A stretch of DNA of 64,000 nucleotides from the NCBI GenBank assembly GCA_018263005.1, contig JADFDH010000003.1, positions 1 to 64,000 on the forward strand. Reading direction: 5' to 3'. The notes beneath the pieces were generated by a model. That model was not told the origin of the DNA. It worked only from the letters and a program-made list of their open reading frames with translations, and searched no databases. Origin of the DNA: Methanobacterium sp. GTDB lineage: Archaea > Methanobacteriota > Methanobacteria > Methanobacteriales > Methanobacteriaceae. The number at the start of each line of letters is the position of its first letter. Positions within the stretch are counted from its first letter, which is position 1. Shown here one piece after another: positions 55,554 to 64,000 of this stretch. A program made the position numbers and the translations under genes.

Positions 55554-56288
55554 ATGTCTTTCATGCTTAAAAATGTTAATAAAAAATTTATAATGAAGGG
55601 GAAGGACTTAGAAGTGGTTAAGAATATAAATCTATCCGTGAGGGATGGTGAATTTCTAACACTGGTAGGTCCCTCTGGTTGTGGAAAAACCACCATCTTA
55701 AGAATGATGGCTGGTCTGGATTTTCCCAGTGAAGGTGAGATAACAGAAAATGGAGAACCAGTAACTGGTCCCAATACTGACCGGGGATTTGTATTTCAAC
55801 AGTACTCTTTATTTCCCTGGAGAACTGTTTTAGATAATGTTGCATTTGGACCGGAGGTCCGGGGTGTTGATACTGATAAAAGGTACCAAAATGCTCTAAA
55901 TTATATTGAAATGGTGGGATTAACCGGATTTGAGGACAGCTATCCCCATGAATTATCCGGTGGGATGAAGCAGAGGGTGGCTATTGCACGGGCACTGGCC
56001 AATGATCCCCTGGATCTTCTCATGGACGAACCCTTCGCTGCTCTGGACGTAATGACCAGACATAAACTTCAGGAGGAACTGGTAAAAATCTGGCAGGAGG
56101 AACATAAGACCATTATTTTTGTTACCCATAACGTGGATGAGGCAGTTTTTTTAGCTGATCGGGTGGTTGTTTTAAACAAATCACCAGGAGAAATAATTAA
56201 AACTTTCCAAATTGAATTAGAAAGAGTAAGAGACCGCACATCCCCGGACTTCATTGAACTTAAAAAAGAAATAACTCAACTTCTCTGA
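55554..56288 (+). CDS. ABC importer ATPase, SsuB/TauB-like
   Basis: 244 residues with complete motifs: Walker A GPSGCGKTT, Q-loop QYSLFPW, signature LSGGMKQRVAIARAL, Walker B LLMDEPFAALD and H-loop VTHNVDEAVFLADR. Lies 24 bases after the permease. Unlike the ATPase at 50233 it should hydrolyse ATP normally. The ADP-ribosylglycohydrolase gene follows 20 bases later. Confidence 0.93.
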   Translation: MSFMLKNVNKKFIMKGKDLEVVKNINLSVRDGEFLTLVGPSGCGKTTILRMMAGLDFPSEGEITENGEPVTGPNTDRGFVFQQYSLFPWRTVLDNVAFGPEVRGVDTDKRYQNALNYIEMVGLTGFEDSYPHELSGGMKQRVAIARALANDPLDLLMDEPFAALDVMTRHKLQEELVKIWQEEHKTIIFVTHNVDEAVFLADRVVVLNKSPGEIIKTFQIELERVRDRTSPDFIELKKEITQLL

Positions 56289-56308
56289 AATAATTTTTTA
56301 AAAAAACC

Positions 56309-57280
56309 ATGTATGATGTTATCATTAACAGATTAAGAGGTTCTCTACTGGGATTAGCTGTGGGAGATGCCATGGGCGTTCCTTTAGAGTTTGAATCTCC
56401 TGGAACTTTCACACCAGTTACTGATATGGTGGGTGGTGGGATTTTCCAACTTAAACCGGGTGAATGGACTGATGATACTTCCACAGCTCTTTGTTTAGCT
56501 GATAGTTTAATAAATAAAGATGGTTTTGATCCGGTTGATCAGTTGAAGAGATACCTCTCCTGGTACCAGAAAGGATATTTAAGTGTCAATGGTATCTGTT
56601 TTGACATTGGAAACACCACCCGTGAGGCACTGGAACAGTTTATAGATACAGGAGATCCTTATTGTGGTCCAGACCATGAAAGATCAGCAGGAAACGGTTC
56701 TCTCATGCGATTAGCCCCTATACCATTATTTTATAATTCTTTACCAGAATTAGCCATTGAATTAGCCGGTGATAGTTCCCGTACCACTCATCAGCATCCT
56801 CTGGCTATTGATGCGTGCAAGTACTTTTCTGGACTGATTATCGGTGCTTTGAATGGTCAATCCAAAGAGGAAATTCTCTCTAAAAGATTTAATCCACTAA
56901 AAAATTATTGGAATGAAAATAAACTAAAAAGGGAGATCGATGAGATCGCCTGTGGATCCTTCAAAGAAAAAGAACCACCCTTAATTAAAGGCAGCGGATT
57001 CGTGGTTAAAACACTAGAAGCTGCTTTATGGGCTTTCTATAATACTGATAATTTTAGGGACGGATGTTTGATGGTAATAAACCTAGGAAATGACTCAGAT
57101 ACTACCGGTGCGGTTTACGGTCAGTTAGCAGGGGCATATTATGGTGAGAAAGGAATACCCTCAGATTGGTTAAATAAACTGGCCAAGTACTATTTAATAA
57201 GTAATATGGCAGATAGACTTTGGGAAGTTTCGGGAAAATTCAAGGAGAAATATCTGAATATTAATGAGATTAAAGAATAA
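56309..57280 (+). CDS. ADP-ribosylglycohydrolase family protein
   Basis: 323 residues. All family metal-binding motifs are visible: [52 protein letters not shown] and [22 protein letters not shown]. It removes ADP-ribose from modified proteins or hydrolyses ADP-ribose derivatives, as in DraG. No ADP-ribosyltransferase or nitrogenase gene is nearby. It is close enough to the importer ATPase to be its fourth operon gene. Confidence 0.92.
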   Translation: MYDVIINRLRGSLLGLAVGDAMGVPLEFESPGTFTPVTDMVGGGIFQLKPGEWTDDTSTALCLADSLINKDGFDPVDQLKRYLSWYQKGYLSVNGICFDIGNTTREALEQFIDTGDPYCGPDHERSAGNGSLMRLAPIPLFYNSLPELAIELAGDSSRTTHQHPLAIDACKYFSGLIIGALNGQSKEEILSKRFNPLKNYWNENKLKREIDEIACGSFKEKEPPLIKGSGFVVKTLEAALWAFYNTDNFRDGCLMVINLGNDSDTTGAVYGQLAGAYYGEKGIPSDWLNKLAKYYLISNMADRLWEVSGKFKEKYLNINEIKE

Positions 57281-57366
57281 TACTTCTTATAAAAAAATAT
57301 AATCAAATTTAAAATAATAATCTTTCTAATAAAAATAAAAAATCGCTTTTAAAAAAGATATGAATT

Positions 57367-57534
57367 TTAATTAGTTAGGGCTACGAACTTAAATAATGGC
57401 GCATTACATTTAGGACAGCGCCAGTTACTTTTCAATTCTTCGAAGGGAGTTCCTGGTGGAGTATCTCTTCGTGGTTCGCCTTTCTCTGGATCATAAATAT
57501 ATCCACAAACTCGACATTTATATCTCTTCATCAT
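57367..57534 (-). CDS. Rubredoxin
   Basis: A 55-residue small iron protein with [16 protein letters not shown] and [10 protein letters not shown]7, C10, C40 and C43 bind a single iron. AAAGAGGTGT lies about eight bases before ATG 57534. It acts as a one-electron carrier, in methanogens often for oxygen or peroxide reduction. It lies 17 bases after a zinc-ribbon membrane protein gene on the same strand. The tail (LFKFVALTN) lacks the usual KxxF pattern exactly but the fold motifs are clear. Confidence 0.93.
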   Translation of the reverse strand: MMKRYKCRVCGYIYDPEKGEPRRDTPPGTPFEELKSNWRCPKCNAPLFKFVALTN

Positions 57535-57551
57535 TTTATTTTACACCTCTT

Positions 57552-57764
57552 TCATATCTTTATACTGGCCAATATCCAGTTAACTATTAGGAAGAAAAGT
57601 ATGATGGTGATGACTAATAATATTATCTCTATCCGTAGATTGGTTTTAATACCACGATTTCCTGGTTCATATCGATTTCCCGGGAGATTTCTAAGATCAG
57701 CATAGCATTCCTCACAGAATCCTGCGTATTTACGGTTTCTATGACCGCATTCTGGACAGATCAA
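57552..57764 (-). CDS. Zinc-ribbon plus membrane helix small protein
   Basis: 70 residues, starting at TTG with GGGGTG upstream. An N-terminal ribbon (ICPECGHRNRKYAGFCEECY) is followed by a linker with repeated PGNR and one hydrophobic helix (about 47-68). It is upstream of rubredoxin with 17 bases between, so probably co-transcribed. Role unknown. Confidence 0.75.
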   Translation of the reverse strand: MICPECGHRNRKYAGFCEECYADLRNLPGNRYEPGNRGIKTNLRIEIILLVITIILFFLIVNWILASIKI

Positions 57765-57831
57765 TGTTGATACACCCCATCTTTATAAAATTTCTTTGAT
57801 CACTCTCAGGATATAAATTTTTACCCACAAA

Positions 57832-58281
57832 TCAGGAAAGAGTATTTTTTAAAGTTAGCAAATCCTTCTTAATTTTAATTATACTATGTTTAGTACCTGA
57901 TATTCTACCTATCATAACTCCGGCTGTGATGCTGATGATAATACCAAAGTATTCAGTTCCCTGCACCCAATATCCCACTATTATTGATCTTCCAAATATG
58001 AAAATCAGGTAACTGATGAATATGATGGCTCCTATCCAGTCCATATTACTGATCACCTGATCCTTATCATCATCCCAGCTGAGATGGTACATCCGACTTA
58101 CGATGATACCCACCAAGAACCCGAAGATTAAACAGGATAAAGCTATTAAAATACTGAAACCCGCCACAGTCACTTCATAAATGATGGCAATTACCAGTGC
58201 TATAGATATAAATATTAATACTCTTAAACGACTGTAAAGACGTTTATCCAGAAATTGTTTGCTTAAATTTTTTATTACCAT
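57832..58281 (-). CDS. Membrane protein with four helices
   Basis: About 149 residues from ATG 58281 (the frame opens with GTG at 58290). Four hydrophobic helices, a charged loop (SWDDDKDQVIS) between the second and third and a basic C-terminal tail. Follows the DUF998-like gene by a few bases and is likely co-transcribed. Family not recognised. Confidence 0.7.
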   Translation of the reverse strand: MVIKNLSKQFLDKRLYSRLRVLIFISIALVIAIIYEVTVAGFSILIALSCLIFGFLVGIIVSRMYHLSWDDDKDQVISNMDWIGAIIFISYLIFIFGRSIIVGYWVQGTEYFGIIISITAGVMIGRISGTKHSIIKIKKDLLTLKNTLS

Positions 58282-58295
58282 ACTAAACACTATTT

Positions 58296-58940
58296 TTAAA
58301 TCCTTTTTTGATACATATTAAATGAAAGAAGAGCTATCCAGATTAATGAGGTGTATACGGAGGCCCACTCTAAACCGGGTAGTGGTATGGTGGGATTGAA
58401 ATCTGCCAGTGCATCATGATACTGGGGTAGTCTGAGAAGAATAACAAATATCAGATCGGTTAATATGGCTATAACTCCCCAGTATAACACTTTACGCATG
58501 AATTGAGGATGTTCTTTCAGGGCTATTGATAACAGAATTATCATTAAAAATAGGGTTCCGAAAACACCGGAAGCTGCTATGATATGCATTTTTATATTGG
58601 TCTCTGGGAATAAGCCCACTCCTATAAGTGATATACATGCGTAGATTCCCAGTACTATCACCGAGTAAACTAATATTTTCTGATATCTACGTGTTGGATT
58701 CCAGCGGTGAAAATTTATTATGAATGGTATTAAGATTAGACCACTGATTATACAACCTAAGTTGAAGAATATAGCTCCATTCGGATTAAGAAATATATTT
58801 CCCAGATTACTAAGCCAATCATAGAGGGGAGTGTAGGTTGTAGGATACAGTGCTAATGAGGTTAATGTGAAAACTGAAAAAAAAGCAAATGCTATTAATC
58901 CTAATAAATTCAGATACACCCCTTTATAGTTCATACCCAT
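58296..58940 (-). CDS. DUF998-like membrane protein
   Basis: 214 residues, six hydrophobic helices. LYDWLSNLGNIFLNPNG, in the first outside loop, parallels the conserved LSDLG of DUF998 proteins, and LLSIALKEHPQFM follows a central helix. GGGATG lies upstream of the ATG. Similar in size and layout to the protein at 39198-39842, though sequences have diverged. Confidence 0.7.
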   Translation of the reverse strand: MGMNYKGVYLNLLGLIAFAFFSVFTLTSLALYPTTYTPLYDWLSNLGNIFLNPNGAIFFNLGCIISGLILIPFIINFHRWNPTRRYQKILVYSVIVLGIYACISLIGVGLFPETNIKMHIIAASGVFGTLFLMIILLSIALKEHPQFMRKVLYWGVIAILTDLIFVILLRLPQYHDALADFNPTIPLPGLEWASVYTSLIWIALLSFNMYQKRI

Positions 58941-59516
58941 AACATCCCATTATAATTAATGTACTTTAATAGAAGTCATATCATAAATTATTCCATCCAA
59001 TCATATACAATATAATTTTATATTAATTTCACACTTCAAATAATTGGTTATTTTAATTATCCCATGATCTATGGCCTAAATTACACCCAAATTTTAACAA
59101 ACTATATATATGAGTATTTATAAGTTATATAACAGGGTGCAAGTTTAAGAATATGTAAAAGTTTTTTATTAAAAAAAAATGTTTAACCGCCTCAATTAGA
59201 AACAGAAAATAATTTAAAAAAAAAACCATAAATAGAATCTATTCTTGAAATAATTGCACCCTCTCTATTTTTAAATATTCATAACTACTATCAAATTACT
59301 ATTTTTATAATCTAAACTCTTTTTTTATTGTTTAAAAACCATTAGATACTTAGAATTAAAAAAACATTAACACAATATTTCAATGAATTAATAGCTTAGT
59401 AAATAGATTTAATTCAAATAACCTATGAAACTGAGTAGTCTAATTCTTCTTCAATAATAAAATCTATTAATCTAAAAACTAACATAATATAAACAAAGTA
59501 TTGGGGGTATTACTAA
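58941..59516. other. Intergenic region without genes
   Basis: About 575 AT-rich bases between divergent genes. AGGGTGCAA (59134-59142) returns inverted as TTGCACCCT (59254-59262), 111 bases apart, with TATA-like TTTATAAGTTATATAA just before the first copy. GGGGGT at about 59502-59507 is the ribosome site of the next gene. Nothing coding is seen. Confidence 0.45.
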
Positions 59517-60188
59517 ATGTTGGATTTTGGTATTGTCACTGAGGATAAAACCGAGGATTATCACACTAAACTGTTGAATGAACTGGTCCCTGGAGATGAA
59601 ATAACTGGGGAAATTATTATTGGAGAATTCAAGACCCTGCCAATGGATAATAGAGAGGTAGCAGAGTTTTATATTATAATCTCAGACCATGAAAATAGCC
59701 AGAAATGGGTGGCAGAGATAACTACCCCCTACTTCCCGGAGACGGGTAACATCTATGCTGAAAAGGACGGATTATTTTATGGACTCATAGACAGTTTAAA
59801 CCATGTGGTAAACGGATCACCCCTGAACTGGCAGGAAAACTATTCTGTGAATTTCCATCAGCTGCGTAAAACCGTTAACAATTACCTTACCATGATAACT
59901 GTGAAGGCCATGCAACCGGTTGATCCTGATGTAAAAAATGTTAACCTTCAAATAATTGATGCCGACTATAAAACCGGTGAAAAGAAACCAAAGAAGATAA
60001 CAATATATGACTTAGCCGAGGAAGATCCTATAATATTAATGGGATACTCTCAGTTAAGGAATAAAGGGGACCGCATAACCGTGAAGAACATCGTATTCGA
60101 ACTGAAATCACTCATGGATGATGAAAAAATAACCGAAGAAGCCTATCAAAAGGCATTAAGAAAATTAAAAAATGTAAATGAAAACTAA
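59517..60188 (+). CDS. Hypothetical protein with SHOCT-like tail
   Basis: 223 residues after GGGGGT. The N-terminal ~180 residues are strand-rich (GDEITGEIIIGEFKTLP, VAEFYIIISDHENSQKWVAE) and unrecognised. The tail, LKSLMDDEKITEEAYQKALRKL, resembles a SHOCT module, the short helical pair seen also in the zinc-ribbon frame at 20638-20985. Soluble, single-gene unit. Confidence 0.72.
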   Translation: MLDFGIVTEDKTEDYHTKLLNELVPGDEITGEIIIGEFKTLPMDNREVAEFYIIISDHENSQKWVAEITTPYFPETGNIYAEKDGLFYGLIDSLNHVVNGSPLNWQENYSVNFHQLRKTVNNYLTMITVKAMQPVDPDVKNVNLQIIDADYKTGEKKPKKITIYDLAEEDPIILMGYSQLRNKGDRITVKNIVFELKSLMDDEKITEEAYQKALRKLKNVNEN

Positions 60189-60480
60189 GACACATTTTTA
60201 CATAGATTATGGCTAAACAGAGAAAATAAATATCTAATTTTTGTATTTTCAACGCAAAACCTTATATAATCAGAACAAAGGATAAGTGAAAATAGTTTTA
60301 AGAAAGAATGAGTTTTTAAAAAGAGTAATAAAGAACCAATAGAAGAAATTACTTTTTTTAAACACCGAAATTATCTTTATTTTTAATATTGGGATTATAT
60401 CCCAGTGGGTGAAGTATAACAGTGCAAAAATAAATAAATTGATTAAAAAAATTGGATCTACCTTGAGGGGGTGTTAGTTT
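60189..60480. other. Intergenic spacer with a short palindrome
   Basis: AT-rich. TGGGAT-TAT-ATCCCA at 60390-60404 is a perfect 6-3-6 palindrome about 75 bases before the next start, a possible operator. TTATATAATC near 60261 may be a TATA box. GAGGGGGTG just before 60481 is a ribosome site. Confidence 0.4.
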
Positions 60481-61155
60481 ATGGGATATTACATCGATTT
60501 AAGCAAAATAAGTTTAAATGAATTTAAAGAGAACTTAAAGTCCAGAAATTTACTTCCCAGCCAGCAGATACTCAAAAAAGATGTTGATAAAAACTTTAAG
60601 ATTATAAAAAAGCAAAAAATTGAAGATTTACATCAACTGCAACAAGCACTGAAAACTAAAAGCAAAGTTAAGGAATTCTCAGATTTAACTGGATTAACAT
60701 TGAACTATTTAACAATTCTCCGAAGGGAATTGAACAGTTATCATCCACAACCAAGGAAGATAAAAGATTTCACAGGTTTATCTCCGGATACCAGGGAAAA
60801 ACTGGAGAATAAGGATATTAAAACCACCCCCCAACTATACCAGAAAGTTGCTTTGAAAAAAGATCGGGACGAGTTAAAAAAGGAGTTTGGTTTTGATGAA
60901 GAGGAAGCACTGGTTTTAGCTAAAATCTGTGATGTTTCCCGATTACGTTATGTTAATCCGGCTTTTGCAACCTTGCTGGTGAATTCAGACTATGATACCG
61001 TCGAAAAAATCAATAATGCAACTCCTGATGAATTATATCAGAATTTAATAAAAATAAATGAAAATAAAAGATATTATAAAGGAAGAATAAACCCTAAAGA
61101 TATGGAATTTCTGGTTAATGAAACATTTAATGTTTTATTAGAGGTGGAATATTGA
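60481..61155 (+). CDS. DUF4332-like helix-hairpin-helix protein
   Basis: 224 residues, soluble and helical. ATLLVNSDYDTVEKINNATP with DELYQNL has the DUF4332 pattern of paired helix-hairpin-helix-like segments, which in other proteins bind DNA or partners; a second, weaker copy may lie around residues 95-125. GAGGGGGTG precedes ATG 60481. Followed 31 bases later by glutamate dehydrogenase. No known function. Confidence 0.72.
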   Translation: MGYYIDLSKISLNEFKENLKSRNLLPSQQILKKDVDKNFKIIKKQKIEDLHQLQQALKTKSKVKEFSDLTGLTLNYLTILRRELNSYHPQPRKIKDFTGLSPDTREKLENKDIKTTPQLYQKVALKKDRDELKKEFGFDEEEALVLAKICDVSRLRYVNPAFATLLVNSDYDTVEKINNATPDELYQNLIKINENKRYYKGRINPKDMEFLVNETFNVLLEVEY

Positions 61156-61186
61156 TCATTACCATCCAAAATTAGGAGATGATGAT

Positions 61187-62521
<1,335 letters not shown>

Positions 62522-62577
62522 TAACTATTACATCTATTCAGTTAGGTGTAAGATATAACAAATCAAAACTGAAAAAC

Positions 62578-62652
62578 TCAACCCCGCCACAACGCCCCCG
62601 GAACCTCACCGAATGTTACTCCCAGTCGGCCCTGCAGGTATTCATCAAACAT
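62578..62652 (-). pseudogene. Short GC-rich coding remnant
   Basis: The minus strand reads MFDEYLQGRLGVTFGEVPGA then LWRG and a stop, with a stop directly upstream of the Met. The base composition is visibly richer in G+C than its surroundings. It looks like the C-terminal end of a lost gene, perhaps from elsewhere. Too short to identify. Confidence 0.3.
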
Positions 62653-62768
62653 TTATCTGGTAGTTTTCAGGTTTATAAAGGTGCCTAAAACACTATTTTC
62701 TTTTCAGCAATAAACCTGCTTCATCACAAATCCTTGAGAGCCACTATAGTAAAATTCGTTTTTTTTTA

Positions 62769-64000
62769 TCAAATCTTATCTATCTTTAAAAATCGGGAGT
62801 TGATGGCCACTATTATGGTACTCGCTGACATCAATATGGCTCCTGCTGCGGGTGTGAGGATTATTCCATATGCAAAGAGAACACCCGCTGCTATGGGAAT
62901 GGCAAAAATGTTATATCCAGTACCCCATAATAAATTCTGAACCATTTTATTATAAGTGGATTTGGCCAGCCTAACCACATAAACCACGTCCAGGGGATTG
63001 CTTCTGACCAGGACTACATCACCCGTCTCAATGGCCACATCAGTACCCGCACCAATGGCTATTCCCACATCTGCTTGGGCCAGTGCCGGTGCATCGTTTA
63101 TACCATCACCGGTCATAGCCACTGTTAAACCTTCTGATTGTATTTGTCTTACTTTAAGAGCCTTTTCCTGGGGTAAAACTTCAGAATAATATTTATCAAT
63201 TCCCACTTCCTTTGCTACCCATTCTGCAACTTCTCTACGATCCCCTGTGATCATTATACACTCAATACCCATACTCTTAAGTATCTTTATGGCTTTCCCG
63301 GACTCTTCCCTAACCATATCAGCTAATGCAATAGCCCCTTTCAGTTCACCATCAACAACCAGGAATATAATCGTTTTTCCCTGTAAAAAAAGTTTTTCAA
63401 TTTTTTCATTGCTAAATTGAACCCCTCTCTCCTTCAAGTAACCGGGACTCACCACTTCTACAAATTCACCATTGACCATCCCCTGCACACCTTTTCCAGG
63501 GACAGATTTAAAACTATCAACATCAAATACTTCTTCTGCTTTTTTCACCACACCTTTAGCAAGTGGATGTTCAGAGAATTTCTCCAGTGAAGATGTATAC
63601 TTTAATATCTTATCCTTATCATAATCGCCGCTGGTAGGCATTATATCTGTAACACCAAACTTACCCTGGGTTAATGTGCCTGTTTTATCAAATATCACAG
63701 CATCAATATTTCTTGATCTTTCAAATGACATGCGATTCCTAATTAATAGTCCATTACGTGCTGATAATGCAGTTGATACTGCAACTACCAGGGGAACTGC
63801 CAGTCCCAGGGCATGTGGACAGGTTATAACCATCACCGTCACCGCCCTCTCCAGAGCATATTCAAAGCCTAAGTTCGAGAAAATTAACCAGGCAAGGAGG
63901 GTTATAAATCCACCTGAAAGTGCAATTACAGTTAATCCTGTGGCAAAACGATCGGCGAGGTTCTGTGTCTTTGAACGGGTTGATTGGGCTTCTTCCACCA
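62769..64000 (-). CDS. CopB-like P-type heavy-metal ATPase, N-terminus beyond the window
   Basis: At least 409 residues; the frame is open to the right edge, so the start is missing. CPH in TCPHALGLAVPLV marks the membrane metal site of CopB/P1B-3-type pumps (Cu+/Ag+ or Cu2+). DKTGTLTQGKFG holds the phosphorylated Asp, HP of EHPLAKG the P1B His-Pro, and TGDGINDAPAL the hinge. Two final helices follow. Exports copper or silver at the cost of ATP. The N-terminal His/metal-binding part cannot be seen. Confidence 0.93.
   Translation of the reverse strand, partial: VEEAQSTRSKTQNLADRFATGLTVIALSGGFITLLAWLIFSNLGFEYALERAVTVMVITCPHALGLAVPLVVAVSTALSARNGLLIRNRMSFERSRNIDAVIFDKTGTLTQGKFGVTDIMPTSGDYDKDKILKYTSSLEKFSEHPLAKGVVKKAEEVFDVDSFKSVPGKGVQGMVNGEFVEVVSPGYLKERGVQFSNEKIEKLFLQGKTIIFLVVDGELKGAIALADMVREESGKAIKILKSMGIECIMITGDRREVAEWVAKEVGIDKYYSEVLPQEKALKVRQIQSEGLTVAMTGDGINDAPALAQADVGIAIGAGTDVAIETGDVVLVRSNPLDVVYVVRLAKSTYNKMVQNLLWGTGYNIFAIPIAAGVLFAYGIILTPAAGAILMSASTIIVAINSRFLKIDKI

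Noticed and set aside
56309..57280. DraG of a nitrogenase control system
   Set aside because: No draT or nif genes in the window; only the broad family is supported.
62522..62768. tRNA gene in the GC-rich spacer
   Set aside because: No cloverleaf could be drawn; the GC-rich part reads better as a short coding remnant.

Overview
The window looks like a chromosomal piece of a methanogenic archaeon of the order Methanobacteriales (Methanobacterium or a close relative). Evidence in the sequence: pseudomurein-binding-type repeats at the end of a large secreted protein, a family-B DNA polymerase large subunit that stops just after the YADTDG motif (the split PolB layout known from Methanothermobacter), AT-rich spacers with archaeal TATA-like boxes, Shine-Dalgarno sites of the AGGAGGTGAT type, many adhesin-like proteins and numerous small zinc-ribbon proteins. 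No tRNA, rRNA, CRISPR array, transposase or prophage gene was recognised.

Layout. 1-1230: a charged partial gene and a zinc-ribbon membrane protein. 1.5-7.1 kb: two large secreted proteins, a YVTN propeller protein and a propeller/beta-helix/pseudomurein-binding protein. 7.1-12.4 kb: small soluble genes, a phosphoesterase and a PolB1-like polymerase with altered catalytic residues. 12.4-15.4 kb: a gene-poor stretch, then a GGAIYN-repeat secreted protein. 15.6-17.5 kb: a MacB/LolD-type ABC pair. 17.5-18.2 kb: a non-coding stretch with direct repeats, a long nested stem-loop and palindromes. 18.2-21.0 kb: a zinc-ribbon / TM2 / J-domain-HEAT cluster whose last two reading frames are joined by a phased A8 run. 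21.1-25.1 kb: a REC-PAS-PAS-histidine kinase tail to tail with a REC-REC-glycosyltransferase 2 fusion. 25.5-31.0 kb: a potassium channel, a CPBP protease-like protein and an operon of an RPH/PEP-synthase-like dikinase with a lipocalin-like protein. 31.3-43.5 kb: coiled-coil and membrane proteins, two more secreted beta-helix proteins, a UbiA prenyltransferase, a papain-like amidase with PKD domain, an MFS exporter and a DUF998 protein. 43.6-49.5 kb: a His-rich small protein, photolyase plus a deoxyribosyltransferase-like gene, and YhiM-like and DUF2254-like membrane proteins. 49.5-56.3 kb: a compact ABC pair with a degenerate ATPase, a zinc phospholipase C-like protein, a SagB-type nitroreductase, a probable pentameric ligand-gated channel and a complete SsuABC/TauABC-type importer. 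56.3-64 kb: ADP-ribosylglycohydrolase, rubredoxin, small membrane proteins, a DUF4332-like protein, NADP-type glutamate dehydrogenase and a CopB-like P-type ATPase cut by the right edge.

Much of the window serves the cell envelope and its sensing: five large exported repeat proteins, a glycosyltransferase that appears to carry its own phospho-receivers, several transporters and two channel proteins. The strongest candidates for undescribed biology are (1) the kinase plus REC-REC-GT2 pair, (2) the J-domain-HEAT gene that may be fused to a zinc-ribbon-SHOCT tail by -1 slippage, (3) the dikinase plus lipocalin operon, (4) the PolB1-like protein lacking the Exo I aspartate and (5) three 30-bp-spaced palindromes in a divergent promoter region. 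All functions are inferred from reading the sequence; no database search was run.
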